This document shows, in pieces, positions 54,196-63,070 of a stretch of DNA of 64,000 bases. The stretch's first letter is position 1. The number at the start of each line of letters is the position of its first letter. Made by a program: the position numbers and the translations under genes. The DNA is from Saprospiraceae bacterium (GTDB taxonomy: Bacteria; Bacteroidota; Bacteroidia; Chitinophagales; Saprospiraceae), in the NCBI GenBank assembly GCA_016715965.1, contig JADJXG010000001.1, positions 443,501 through 507,500 of the forward strand. The letters run 5' to 3'. Below the pieces are notes generated by a model. It was given only the letters and a program-made list of their open reading frames with translations. It made no database searches and had not been told where the DNA came from.

Positions 54196-56241
54196 ATGAA
54201 ATGCTTAATTTTTATTTTTGTAATATTTACTCACTTAAATACATACGCCCAATGGAAATCCACACAAGGTCCTCAAGGGGGTAATATTGATTGTATCATT
54301 TTTGATGGTACAACTATTTTTGTTGGGAATCAAGGTGGTTTATTTCGGTCTGTTAATGATGGTGAAATTTGGGAGCCAATAGATAATGGATTGACTTTTA
54401 TAGCAATCAATGTTTTAACTAAAAGTGGATCATTAATTTTTGCCGGTACAAATGGTGGCGGTGTTTTTAGATCAATTAACAATGGTGAAACTTGGACAGA
54501 GATAAATGATGGGTTAGTAGATAAAACCATTTGGTCAATTTCTGTAGTTGGATCAAATGTATTTGTAGGCACAGAAAATGGAGTTTATCATTCCACAAAT
54601 AATGGTAATCTATGGACCAAAAAAAATAATGGATTAAATAATAACATAGTTTATTCATTTGCAAACTCAGGAAATTCAATTTTCGCAGGAACAAAAGGGA
54701 ATGGGGTTTATCATTCCACTGATAATGGAAGCACCTGGAATCAAGTAAATAATGGCCTAACAGAGCTTCATGTTAATTCAATTACAACAGTGAGCAATAT
54801 TTTATTTGCTGGAACAGGCGGAGGTGGTGTATTTAGATCTATTGATAAAGGAAATAATTGGGTTCCCATAAATTCTGGATTGCCAAATAGTGATATTAGC
54901 ACTTTAAGTGTGGGCGGTACAGATATTTATGTTGGAACTTATGGTGGCGGTATTTATAAATCCATAAATAATGGGAATTCATGGATAGAAATTAACAAAG
55001 GAATTAGCAATGGAAACATTACTTCAATTGCAATAAATAATAACAAGTTATTTACAGGTACGAAAGGTGGAGGGATTTTTAAATCTACTAATAGTGGAGG
55101 CGACTGGGCTAATGTTGGTTTATATTCCATCCCAGCGCTTTCAATTGTGCAATTAGGACCCAATATTTTTGTTGGAACTGAGGAAAGTGGCGTGTTTCGA
55201 ACAATGGATAATGGAAATTCCTGGATTGGTACAGGTATTGAGATACCACAAATGGCGTCTTGTTTAGCTGCTAATAAAGAGACAATTTTTGCTGGCACTT
55301 TTGGGGGTGTATATCGCTCACAAAATAATGGACAAAATTGGGTAAATATTGGAATAAAAACAGGATATATTAAGTCAATTGTTGCTATTGACTCTACAAT
55401 ATTTGCAGCTGTTGAAGACAGAATTACGCTAGCCGATGATGGAATTTATAGAGCAGTAAAAAATGGCATTGGAGGGTGGACTAAAGTAAGTAAGGGTTTA
55501 CCTAAAAATTTTGCAAGACCAACAGTTCTATCTACTAATAATATAGATCTGCTCATAGGAAGCCAAAGTCATGGTATTTATAAATATAACATTAAAAGTG
55601 ATAGTTGTATTAAAATATTCGATGCTTGTTGTATTTATTCTCTAATTATTGAGGGCCAAAATATATATGCTGGTTCTGAAAATGGAAAAATATTTAGATC
55701 ACTAGATAATGGCATTAATTGGGAAACAATCAATATAAATTCTGGGTCAGGAAGTAAAGTTAATTCAATTGTGATTAAAGATAATTCAATTTTTGCTTCG
55801 ACTGATTTTCCAGGATATATATTTCAATCAAAAGACAATGGCCATATTTGGAACGATATTTCAGAAGGCTTAAGTGCTCCTGGAGTCAATACTTTGGCAA
55901 TTATTGAGAACATTATATTTGCAGGTACATCCTGGGGAGTATATTTAAGAAATTTAAGTGAATTAATAAGCAGTAACCAAGAATTTTCAGATAAAAATTT
56001 AGAAATGGCAATAATTCCAAATCCTATAATTGGGAGTTTGAAAATTAATAAAATAAAAAATATAGATTGTGTCAAAATTCAAAATACCATTGGAGAAACT
56101 CTTTACAATTTCAATAGAATTCAACTAGATTTATTAAATTCTGAATTAGATTTGACTGATTTAATATCCGGAATTTATATTATCTCAATATTTTATGAGA
56201 ACGAAAAGGTTTATTCTCAAAAGATCATGATTGCTAAATAA
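54196..56241 (+). CDS. Secreted repeat propeller protein with T9SS type A sorting domain
   Basis: A 681-aa exported protein in markedly AT-rich DNA. Signal peptide MKCLIFIFVIFTHLNTYAQ. The body is about fifteen ~40-aa repeats of the form FVGxxxGGVFRSxNNGxxWxxINNGL, characteristic of sortilin/BNR- or YCF48-type beta-propellers. The C-terminal ~80 residues (NLEMAIIPNPIIGSLKI ... SGIYIISIFYENEKVYSQKIMIAK) are the T9SS type A (Por secretion tail) domain with the N-P-x-x-G and final K-x-x-x-x start; this directs it to the surface or outside. Preceded by an AT-rich, TA-repeat region. A surface binding protein or a photosystem-assembly-like fold; ligand unknown. Confidence 0.88.
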   Translation: MKCLIFIFVIFTHLNTYAQWKSTQGPQGGNIDCIIFDGTTIFVGNQGGLFRSVNDGEIWEPIDNGLTFIAINVLTKSGSLIFAGTNGGGVFRSINNGETWTEINDGLVDKTIWSISVVGSNVFVGTENGVYHSTNNGNLWTKKNNGLNNNIVYSFANSGNSIFAGTKGNGVYHSTDNGSTWNQVNNGLTELHVNSITTVSNILFAGTGGGGVFRSIDKGNNWVPINSGLPNSDISTLSVGGTDIYVGTYGGGIYKSINNGNSWIEINKGISNGNITSIAINNNKLFTGTKGGGIFKSTNSGGDWANVGLYSIPALSIVQLGPNIFVGTEESGVFRTMDNGNSWIGTGIEIPQMASCLAANKETIFAGTFGGVYRSQNNGQNWVNIGIKTGYIKSIVAIDSTIFAAVEDRITLADDGIYRAVKNGIGGWTKVSKGLPKNFARPTVLSTNNIDLLIGSQSHGIYKYNIKSDSCIKIFDACCIYSLIIEGQNIYAGSENGKIFRSLDNGINWETININSGSGSKVNSIVIKDNSIFASTDFPGYIFQSKDNGHIWNDISEGLSAPGVNTLAIIENIIFAGTSWGVYLRNLSELISSNQEFSDKNLEMAIIPNPIIGSLKINKIKNIDCVKIQNTIGETLYNFNRIQLDLLNSELDLTDLISGIYIISIFYENEKVYSQKIMIAK

Positions 56242-56337
56242 TGTAACTTCACTTGCAATAAAAAACAATATGTAACTTAACATGCAAACACTACTAAGAA
56301 AAAGAGATCAAACTTACAATTATTATTGCAATCAAAT

Positions 56338-56450
56338 CTATTTCATGGGATTTTCAATAAACCCATCATAAAACCCCATCCCGGCTTCAATAAGTATACT
56401 TAGTGCCATTACCCATATCCCAATATTCAATAAATTTTTGCCAATGCTTT
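56338..56450 (-). pseudogene. Small membrane protein gene, 3' part (split by IS3 element)
   Basis: Read on the minus strand the frame after the insertion is IGKNLLNIGIWVMALSI then LIEAGMGFYDGFIENPMK and a stop at 56338-56340. It joins in frame with the 5' part at 57884-57966 once the element and one CTTT copy are removed. The rebuilt 63-aa product aligns without gaps to the intact paralogue at 62681-62872 (about 38 identical positions by hand count). Confidence 0.88.
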
Positions 56451-56514
56451 TGTTCCAGCCCCCTAATTGACTGGAATAATATTCTACAAATTAAAAGTAG
56501 TAAATTTGTAGATT

Positions 56515-56814
56515 ATGTCAAAATACAGGAAGTGGTCGATAGAGGAAAAATTGTCCATATTAAAGGAGGCCGAAAAGGAAGGTGTTACTCCGACAATAAG
56601 GAAATATGGGATTTACTATGCCACATATTACAGTTGGAAGGAGAAGCTCAATCTTGAAGGGGTCGAGGGTTTGAAAGTCAGGTATAAGCGAGTTGATCCT
56701 GAGATTAAAGCGCTTCAATTGGAGAATCAGAGACTTAAGCAGATTATTGCTGAGAAGGAGTTGAATCTTCAAATTAAGGAGGAGCTGTTAAAAAAAACGA
56801 ACCAAAGAAAGTAG
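56515..56814 (+). CDS. IS3-family transposase OrfA
   Basis: A 99-aa DNA-binding subunit. N-terminal helix-turn-helix (YRKWSIEEKLSILKEAEKEGVTPTIRKYGIYYATYYSWKEKL) and a leucine-zipper-like C-terminus (EIKALQLENQRLKQIIAEKELNLQIKEELLKK). A run of eight A at 56790-56797 near its end is a likely -1 frameshift site: it moves the reading frame into orfB (frame minus one) to make the full transposase. The frame positions fit, since orfA reads frame 1 and orfB frame 3. Confidence 0.92.
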   Translation: MSKYRKWSIEEKLSILKEAEKEGVTPTIRKYGIYYATYYSWKEKLNLEGVEGLKVRYKRVDPEIKALQLENQRLKQIIAEKELNLQIKEELLKKTNQRK

Positions 56815-56822
56815 ATAAGATC

Positions 56823-57698
56823 ATGGTGGCCCGTCAATTTATTGAACTGAATTATCCAGTAAATATGGTTTTGGAATTCACAAACCTTAATCCCAGTAGT
56901 TATTACTATCAGGGAAAAGAGGGGTGTAAAGGAAAGGGCAAAAGTGTAAATACTTATAGATTGGATGGAAGTCATGTCACAAACGAAACGGTAATGCAAC
57001 AAATAGAAAATTTGCTCCAAAAAGAATTTGTTGACTATGGATATAGAAAGGTTACCTGGTATTTACGTAATGAATTCATGTATGTCATCAATTTCAAAAA
57101 AGTTTACAACTTGATGAAGGATAGCGGAATATTGCGTCCAAAAATAAAGAGGAAACAAACAGGTAAAAAATGGGTGGAATACCTTGTTCCAAGGCCTTCT
57201 CAGCCATTTGAACATCTCGAATTTGATATTAAGTATGTTTATATAGCTGGTGAGAGAAGGAATGCCTTATTGCTTACAGTTCTTGATGTGATGACTAGAA
57301 TGAATATGGCCTGGACCTTACAATGGAGTATTAAAAAAGAAGATGTTAGAGCTATATTTAACTACATAATTGACAATTATAGATTGCCAGGGTGTGTTAC
57401 TGTAAGAAACGACAATGGAAGTCAAATGGAAAGTGAATTAGTAAGATCTTTTCTGGCCTCACAAGGAATACTCCAAGAGTTTACAAGACCGGCTACCCCG
57501 CAACAAAATGGTCACATTGAAGCATATCACAGCATCATAGATAGAACGATATGTCAGGTATATGAAATAAAAAATATTGAGGAAGGTAAGCACTTATTCG
57601 ATCGATTTGAGTACTTTTACAATCAGGAAAGAATCCATTCCGGCATAGGGTATACCAGTCCATTAAAGTATATAAAAAAACTTGGAATAGCGATTTAA
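56823..57698 (+). CDS. IS3-family transposase OrfB (integrase core)
   Basis: A 291-aa DDE recombinase. The core shows FEHLEFDIKYVYI (first Asp), VTVRNDNGSQM (second Asp) and QQNGHIEAYHSII (Glu), with a HTH21-like N-terminal part (FVDYGYRKVTWYLRNEF). It opens in frame well before the ATG at 56823, at the poly-A site, as required for an OrfAB fusion. Looks intact, so the element may be active. Stop is 185 bp from the right tip. Confidence 0.93.
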   Translation: MVARQFIELNYPVNMVLEFTNLNPSSYYYQGKEGCKGKGKSVNTYRLDGSHVTNETVMQQIENLLQKEFVDYGYRKVTWYLRNEFMYVINFKKVYNLMKDSGILRPKIKRKQTGKKWVEYLVPRPSQPFEHLEFDIKYVYIAGERRNALLLTVLDVMTRMNMAWTLQWSIKKEDVRAIFNYIIDNYRLPGCVTVRNDNGSQMESELVRSFLASQGILQEFTRPATPQQNGHIEAYHSIIDRTICQVYEIKNIEEGKHLFDRFEYFYNQERIHSGIGYTSPLKYIKKLGIAI

Positions 57699-57761
57699 AG
57701 AATTTTCCTGCGTGGCTAGCGATTAGGAAACCATAGCAAACAAGCAGGATTTATAAGCATG

Positions 57762-57790
57762 AAAGGGATCCTTATTAAGATCCCTTTTTA
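57762..57790 (+). terminator. Rho-independent terminator inside the IS3 element
   Basis: Stem AAAGGGATC (57762-57770) with GATCCCTTT (57779-57787), loop CTTATTAA, then a short T-run. It lies after orfB, before the right tip. Confidence 0.75.
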
Positions 57791-57883
57791 AAGCAAAATT
57801 AAATGCTGAAAACAAAAAAAGAGTTTCCTAAGTGTGTTATTGAATAAGTAGAATATTAGTACAACTTATAGGGGGCCAGTACA

Positions 57884-57966
57884 CTTTTTGTCTTAAGCAG
57901 GTTGCCGGCAAGAAAAAGAATCAGTCCAATAAATCGGACAATTGAAAGAAAATAAAGTAAGTCCAT
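57884..57966 (-). pseudogene. Small membrane protein gene, 5' part (split by IS3 element)
   Basis: ATG at 57966 (minus) opens MDLLYFLSIVRFIGLILFLAG then NLLKTK before the IS end. The break falls in a codon that the CTTT duplication restores exactly. Homologous to residues 1-27 of the protein at 62681-62872. It lies 5 bp after the degenerate upstream gene, the same arrangement as the intact pair. Confidence 0.88.
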
Positions 57967-57971
57967 TTCAG

Positions 57972-58118
57972 TTATATTTTAAGGCTATGAGAAAGATTCC
58001 CAATCAAAGAAATCCCCAAAATTAGTAAGGCTTGCAAAATTACATAAAAAATTCTGATCCCTGTTGGCTCAAGTTTCATTTCATTTGGATGTGAATTTAG
58101 ATAGATTCAATTTATTGC
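57972..58118 (-). pseudogene. Degenerate copy of the second membrane-protein gene
   Basis: On the minus strand the reading NSHPNEMKLEPTGIRIFYVILQ then ALLILGISLIGNLSHSLKI and a stop corresponds to the C-terminal half of the protein at 62876-63070 (NSDPKEMKEESVKNRMLWGF, then LQVLFIIGIALIGKLFYHF). Where that protein has AVNW, this copy has A-I-N followed by TGA at 58107-58109, a single-base change from TGG. Upstream of it, homology fades after 10 or so codons and the IS481 element begins at 58168. Confidence 0.75.
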
Positions 58119-58186
58119 ATAGCGTAATACTCCCCATTATTTGGATCAAAAGTATCGTTTGTTAATGTGTAATAGTTTAGACTTAA

Positions 58187-58249
58187 TCTGACAGTTAGTG
58201 ATTAATTTTAAGTTGTCAAAAATAATTAATTAACCACTAAACTGTCAGA
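58187..58249. repeat. Internal inverted repeat in front of the IS481 transposase gene
   Basis: TCTGACAGTTAGTGATTAAT from about 58187 pairs with TTAACCACTAAACTGTCAGA ending at about 58249, immediately before the ATG at 58252. The outer half is also the inner part of the left terminal repeat, so the tip motif occurs three times in the element. Possible transposase operator. Confidence 0.7.
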
Positions 58250-58251
58250 AA

Positions 58252-59295
58252 ATGAAATTAGAAACAAAATTAATCAAAACTAAATTGGGATTAGTCCATT
58301 TAGCAGAAAAATTGGGAAACGTATCTCAGGCTTGTAAAATAATGGGGTATTCCAGGGATAGTTTTTACAGGATTAAAGAGATGTATGACACAGGAGGCGA
58401 AATGGCCTTAATCGAAGTCAGCAGGAGCAAACCACTGGTCAAGAATCGAGTGGCTCCCGAAGTAGAGAAAGCTGTTGTTGATATGGCTATTGACAGTCCA
58501 GCTTTTGGACAAGTAAGGGTTGCAAATGAGCTTGTTAAGAGAGGAATATTTGTATCCCCTTGTGGAGTTCGTTGTGTTTGGTTGAGGCACGATCTGGAGA
58601 CCTTCCAAAAGAGATTAAAGGCCCTGGAAGCCAAAGTGGCCCAGGATGGAATAATTCTTACAGAAGCCCAAGTTGTAGCCTTGGAGCGTAAGAAAGAAAA
58701 ATTGGAATCTCAAGGTGAAATTGAAACATATCATCCGGGCTATCTGGGAGCTCAGGATACTTATTATATTGGCAATATCAAAGGCGTTGGTCGTATCTAT
58801 CAACAAACCTACATTGACACTTACTCTAAGGTAGTTCTGGCAAAAATCTATGATCGTAAAAATGCTCTTGTAGCAGCCGATTTGCTAAACGATAAAGTCC
58901 TGCCATTTTATGAACATGAGCAAATCAGGCTACTCAGGATACTGACCGATCGTGGCACGGAATACTGTGGAAAAAGAGAATATCATGAGTACGAACTTTA
59001 TCTGAGTTTGGAGGATATTGAACATACTAAGATCAAAGCACGACACCCACAGACTAATGGTATCTGTGAAAGATTCCACCGCACCATTCAAAATGAATTT
59101 TATGCCATTACCTTCCGTAAAAAGTTATACAAATCTATTGAAGAGCTACAGGCTGACTTGGAGGATTGGCTACATTACTATAATTCGGACAGACCTCATT
59201 CCGGAAAATATTGCTTTGGCAAAACTCCTATGCAAACTCACATCGAGTCAAAAAATATTGCAATTGATAAAATGTTAGAAACTCATTTTGAATAA
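58252..59295 (+). CDS. IS481-family transposase
   Basis: A 347-aa DDE transposase. Helix-turn-helix in the first ~65 residues (GLVHLAEKLGNVSQACKIMGYSRDSFYRIKEMYDTGG), then a linker, then the integrase core: AQDTYYIGNIKGVGRIYQQTYIDTYSK, LLRILTDRGTEYCG and QTNGICERFHRTIQNEF supply the D, D and E residues. Uninterrupted and of full length. The stop is followed by a stem-loop terminator inside the element. Confidence 0.94.
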   Translation: MKLETKLIKTKLGLVHLAEKLGNVSQACKIMGYSRDSFYRIKEMYDTGGEMALIEVSRSKPLVKNRVAPEVEKAVVDMAIDSPAFGQVRVANELVKRGIFVSPCGVRCVWLRHDLETFQKRLKALEAKVAQDGIILTEAQVVALERKKEKLESQGEIETYHPGYLGAQDTYYIGNIKGVGRIYQQTYIDTYSKVVLAKIYDRKNALVAADLLNDKVLPFYEHEQIRLLRILTDRGTEYCGKREYHEYELYLSLEDIEHTKIKARHPQTNGICERFHRTIQNEFYAITFRKKLYKSIEELQADLEDWLHYYNSDRPHSGKYCFGKTPMQTHIESKNIAIDKMLETHFE

Positions 59296-59357
59296 AGAAG
59301 ATCATGAATAGAGTAATTCAACGCGTAAACGTCAACAAACTAAATTGTGGAGTAAAT

Positions 59358-59398
59358 GTCAAGAGTTCCGAAGGAACTTGCCTCGCTCTTGACTTTTT
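59358..59398 (+). terminator. Terminator of the IS481 transposase gene
   Basis: Outer stem GTCAAGAG (59358-59365) with CTCTTGAC (59386-59393), inner hairpin AGTTCC/GGAACT, followed by TTTTT. GTTCCGAA at 59365-59372 can also pair with TTCGGAAC (59397-59404), so two foldings compete. Confidence 0.7.
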
Positions 59399-59600
59399 CG
59401 GAACAATTGTTACTTTTGTTGAAGCGTTGGATTATTCTTTTTTATCGCCAACTGTCAGATCAAGTCTAGGTTATTACAGTTAATGTTAATAAAATTCATC
59501 AAAGTATGTGACAATTTTTCTATATTTCAAAAATTGTCAATACCTCCTTGTTTTATAAATTCCTTCCAGCTATATAATTTTATAACGGTTTGCCATCTGA

Positions 59601-62426
59601 TTACTCGACAATAAATGAGCCTAACCAAACAATTCTATTATTCTCCATCAATTGCACAAAATAAACACCGGATATTAATTTCCCTTTATCAAATTCAATA
59701 ATTTTACCATTTAAATTAAAATAATTTTCAATTATGTGTCCATGCGTATTTGAAATACACATTGTTGCAGAAGCCAACTCCCTGTTCAAAATTATACTAG
59801 ACTTTCCGCTAACTGGATTGGGTGAAAAGTATACTTCCATTGTACTTTCTAATTGGTCTTTAGTTCCAGTTGTTAAACCATTGTATCTATAAACAGAGAA
59901 CCCATTTTGCGTATCCAATCCTAGCTCGTTCTGAGCAGTTCCTACAACTACGATCTTACCATCTTTTTGCAAACCAAGGCCGACTCCCAATTCATGACCA
60001 ACCCAAGATCCTGGCACTTGAGTTATTGCTAAACCATTTGTACCAAAAGATTTGTCAATAGATCCATCAATATTGCAGCGAACAATTCCAACACCATCTT
60101 CACTCGAAGTCCCAATGGCTCCACAAATAATGATCTTACCATCATTCTGCAATACCACACGCTTTGCCTCATCTGTAGGAAAATTGGAAACATCCGTGAT
60201 AGGTATTTTAACAAAACCACTATTGCCAAAAGTCTGATCTACCGCTCCAGAACTAGTATATCTCAATACCACATATGATCCTCCAGAAGTAAAACTTGTC
60301 ACCTGCCCTACAACAATAATTTTTCCATCATTTTGTACTGCAACATCATTGGCCGTCATCACATCTAAAGTACCCGAAATACTCGTAACTACCCTGCCAT
60401 TCGTACCAAATGTATTATCGTAAGACCCATTGTCATTTAATCGAACCAGTGCAATTTTCTCAACACCATTCACTGTAGTATTGCCAGCTAATAAAATTTT
60501 CCCATTATCAAGAATAGCCAAAGAATTACAGGAACTTTCTGTTCCAAAGTCGACGATAACCTTGCCTGAGGCACCAAAAGTATTATCTAAATCACCATTT
60601 TGCTTTTTAAGGCGAACAACCACAAATTCTTTTCCTGTGATTCCGCTACATGCAACCACAATCCTATCGTTTTTATCTACCTTAACTTCAGTAGAAAAAT
60701 CATTGCGCGCATTCAAAGGGATATTCCATCCTCCTTTTACTCCAAAAAAATTATGAATCTGACCGTCTGGAAGTATACGAACAGTAGCAAGATCGTAAAC
60801 ATTCCCAGACAATATTGAGGTAGCAACCACTAAGTTGCCATCCTTTTCAATGTCAAAAGAAACTTCTTTACCTCCAATTATACCTATCTCTGGGATTGAA
60901 ATCTTACCATTTTTACCAAAAGATTGATTTAATGAGCCATCTACATTCAATTTCATTACTGCGATTTCATCATCTGAAAGGGAGGACTTTCCCAATGCAT
61001 AGGAAGTCCCGTTATCAAGCAAAACTACATCCATTCCACGATCAGTGCTTACCGCTAATTTTGCAACAGCAATACCATCAGCATCAAATGACTTATCCAA
61101 AAAACCATTTTGATTGAATCGCGAAACAAGCATATCTTCATCTGGTCCCCCATCAAAAGCGCCCGTTACCGCAAGAATAATCTTATTGTCTCCTTGAATG
61201 GCAATATATCCACCCCCTGGCAGTGCGGGGCGTTTAATGATATCAGCTTCTGTTTTTCCATTGGATCCAAAGCCGAAATCCAAGCTTCCATTACTATTGC
61301 ACTTAATAATTCCAACATACGAATGTTTAATGAGATTCATATCAAACCAACTGTAATAAGCTCCAATTAGTATTTTGCCATCAGATTGTATACCCAAAGA
61401 TCGAGGTTCCCCAGAATCTAAAATTACTTGCCCATTTGACCCAAATGTTAAATCAATTGACCCATTTGCATTAAATTGCGCCACTCCAATTCTACTAGAA
61501 TTAGAACCAATACTATTTATTACACCTGCAACAACAATTTCACCATTCTTGTTAATTGCCAGACAATGTCCTTCACTAGAAAATGTAGGATTGGATGTAG
61601 TGTCAAAATTGAACCTAGAGATTCCATTAATTCCGAAGTTAGTATCTAGAGAACCATTACTATTATACCGAGTAACAAATATTTTAGATATATTTGAATT
61701 TAATACAGATCCTGAAATTACAATTTTGCCATCAGCCTGAAGTTCTAATCCTCCTACTGTAATCTTATCAAAAGGGTTGTTGGTTTGTACGATACCATCT
61801 CCATCAAATGAAGAATCCAGCGTACCATTCACATTATAACGAAGAATTGTTAAACGGTCATTTCCATTACATACCAAAACAATCTTACCGTCACTTTGTA
61901 TTGAAATATCCTTAGCATAAACCTTTGTAAATAATGGTTGACCAAAGTCGGTGGTAACAATGCCATTCAATCCAAAAGAAATATCATTAGAACCATCGGC
62001 ATTGTAACGAACCAATGCAATAAGTGTTTTATCGTTCCTTGTTGCATATCCTGCCAACAATATTTTTCCATTACTTTGTATTGATATTGCATGTGCCTCA
62101 TCTCCCTTTCCAAATACATCTGCTATGATTTTTCCTTGATAGCCAAAACCATTATCCAATGATCCATCCAAATTGTATCGACAAACTGCAATATCACTAT
62201 TATCATAGGATTGTCCGTATACACCACCTGCCAAAACTATTTTACCATTGGTCTGAATCGCAACTGCATTAACAATGTCACTTGATCCTCGAATATTTGC
62301 GGCAAAAATTCCATCCCCATCAAAACTGGGATCCAAATATCCAGCTTGAGAAAACAAATCAGGTGACCAAAAGTAAGTAAAAACGATTCCTAATAAAATC
62401 TTATTAAATAATAACTTAATTTCCAT
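59601..62426 (-). CDS. Delta-60 repeat secreted protein with T9SS type A sorting domain
   Basis: A 941-aa exported protein. Signal peptide (KLLFNKILLGIVFTYFWSPDLFSQ) then many ~55-60-aa repeats beginning like LDPSFDGDGIF / DGSLDNGFGYQGKI ... AIQTNGKIVLAG...; this is the 'delta-60 repeat' family (TIGR02608-type) which forms beta-rich propeller-like arrays. C-terminal ~80 residues, YFSPNPVSGKSSIILNRELA ... FDKGKLISGVYFVQLMENNRIVWLGSFIVE, are a T9SS type A sorting domain. Likely surface-exposed with binding function; ligand unknown. Located between the IS481 element and the membrane gene set, on the minus strand, in AT-rich DNA. Confidence 0.9.
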   Translation of the reverse strand: MEIKLLFNKILLGIVFTYFWSPDLFSQAGYLDPSFDGDGIFAANIRGSSDIVNAVAIQTNGKIVLAGGVYGQSYDNSDIAVCRYNLDGSLDNGFGYQGKIIADVFGKGDEAHAISIQSNGKILLAGYATRNDKTLIALVRYNADGSNDISFGLNGIVTTDFGQPLFTKVYAKDISIQSDGKIVLVCNGNDRLTILRYNVNGTLDSSFDGDGIVQTNNPFDKITVGGLELQADGKIVISGSVLNSNISKIFVTRYNSNGSLDTNFGINGISRFNFDTTSNPTFSSEGHCLAINKNGEIVVAGVINSIGSNSSRIGVAQFNANGSIDLTFGSNGQVILDSGEPRSLGIQSDGKILIGAYYSWFDMNLIKHSYVGIIKCNSNGSLDFGFGSNGKTEADIIKRPALPGGGYIAIQGDNKIILAVTGAFDGGPDEDMLVSRFNQNGFLDKSFDADGIAVAKLAVSTDRGMDVVLLDNGTSYALGKSSLSDDEIAVMKLNVDGSLNQSFGKNGKISIPEIGIIGGKEVSFDIEKDGNLVVATSILSGNVYDLATVRILPDGQIHNFFGVKGGWNIPLNARNDFSTEVKVDKNDRIVVACSGITGKEFVVVRLKKQNGDLDNTFGASGKVIVDFGTESSCNSLAILDNGKILLAGNTTVNGVEKIALVRLNDNGSYDNTFGTNGRVVTSISGTLDVMTANDVAVQNDGKIIVVGQVTSFTSGGSYVVLRYTSSGAVDQTFGNSGFVKIPITDVSNFPTDEAKRVVLQNDGKIIICGAIGTSSEDGVGIVRCNIDGSIDKSFGTNGLAITQVPGSWVGHELGVGLGLQKDGKIVVVGTAQNELGLDTQNGFSVYRYNGLTTGTKDQLESTMEVYFSPNPVSGKSSIILNRELASATMCISNTHGHIIENYFNLNGKIIEFDKGKLISGVYFVQLMENNRIVWLGSFIVE

Positions 62427-62680
62427 AATAATTCAATTTTTAACAAATAAAAAATAACATATATTCAAGTCCAATTAACAACTAGTCTCATACATTTTTC
62501 ATTTCGAACAAAAGTCAAAAAAATGATATTCAGACATTGACATTCTTTTTATTTTGTAAGAGATATTCTTAAATTACAATTTAAAAACTATGTCCCAATC
62601 CAACATTGAAGTACTCAAAACCTTTATAGTAAATTCCATCATGCGTAACAAAATAAATGTAAAACCATTGAAGTTATTGC

Positions 62681-62872
62681 CTATAGGTGCGACCGTCCCA
62701 AAAACCCATCATAAAAACCCAATCCAGCCTCTATAAGAATGATTATAGCCATTAGCCAAATTCCTGAATTTGTCAAATTATTACCCCAAGACATTGCCTT
62801 AAATATTTTACCAATTAAAAATAAAATCAGTCCAACAAATCTAGCGATTGAAATAAGATAAAGTACATCCAT
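62681..62872 (-). CDS. Small two-helix membrane protein, intact paralogue
   Basis: A 63-aa membrane protein: MDVLYLISIARFVGLILFLIG, short loop, then SGIWLMAIIILIEAGLGFYDG. It is the intact paralogue of the gene split by the IS3 element; both are 63 residues and align without gaps. No known family recognised. Its start is 3 bp after the stop of the next gene upstream, so cotranscription is likely. Confidence 0.75.
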   Translation of the reverse strand: MDVLYLISIARFVGLILFLIGKIFKAMSWGNNLTNSGIWLMAIIILIEAGLGFYDGFLGRSHL

Positions 62873-62875
62873 CTA

Positions 62876-63070
62876 TTATATTAGATTAAAATGATAAAAT
62901 AATTTTCCAATGAGTGCGATTCCTATTATGAATAATACCTGCAAGAAGCCCCATAACATTCTGTTCTTAACAGATTCTTCCTTCATTTCCTTGGGGTCTG
63001 AATTCATCAAAATCCAGTTTACTGCGAAGGATTGAAAAGTCATCAACATACCAATCCCACAAATTAACAA
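62876..63070 (-). CDS. Small membrane protein, C-terminal part of a probable frameshifted gene
   Basis: The reading of 64 codons starts at a TTG and shows two hydrophobic segments (CGIGMLMTFQSFAVNWILM and WGFLQVLFIIGIALIGKLF) around a charged loop (NSDPKEMKEESVKNRM). It overlaps the previous open frame by 7 bp in another phase; upstream its own phase reads NDDGVQISWFLL, continuing naturally from the first half. I regard it as the second half of one gene of about 125 codons. Homologue of the degenerate copy at 57972. Confidence 0.6.
   Translation of the reverse strand: MLICGIGMLMTFQSFAVNWILMNSDPKEMKEESVKNRMLWGFLQVLFIIGIALIGKLFYHFNLI

Larger units (their letters stand above)
56451..57883 (+). 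mobile_element. IS3-family insertion sequence, complete
   Basis: A 1433-bp element. Left tip TGTTCCAGCCCCCTA and right tip (inward) TGTACTGGCCCCCTA match at 12 of 15 positions; both start TG as usual for IS3 elements. Farther in, TAGAATATTA (57849-57858) pairs with TAATATTCTA near 56477-56486. The flanks carry the 4-bp direct duplication CTTT (56447-56450 and 57884-57887). It holds orfA and orfB in the order expected for the family, with a poly-A slippery stretch between them. Confidence 0.93.
58168..59478 (+). mobile_element. IS481-family insertion sequence, complete
   Basis: A 1311-bp element. Left end TGTAATAGTTTAGACTTAAT (continuing CTGACAGTT to 58196) is the inverted counterpart of the right end, AACTGTCAGATCAAGTCTAG (from 59450, continuing to TTATTACA at 59478); 29 bp with about 4 mismatches. 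Target duplication GTTAATG at 58161-58167 and 59479-59485. One transposase gene fills the centre. A further inverted copy of the tip motif (CTGTCAGA) lies just before the transposase start. Confidence 0.93.

Noticed and set aside
58115..58167. Reading TNDTFDPNNGEYYAMQ on the minus strand beside the IS481 element as a gene end
   Set aside because: Only about 17 codons, no continuation across the element, and in another phase than the neighbouring gene remnant; cannot be supported.
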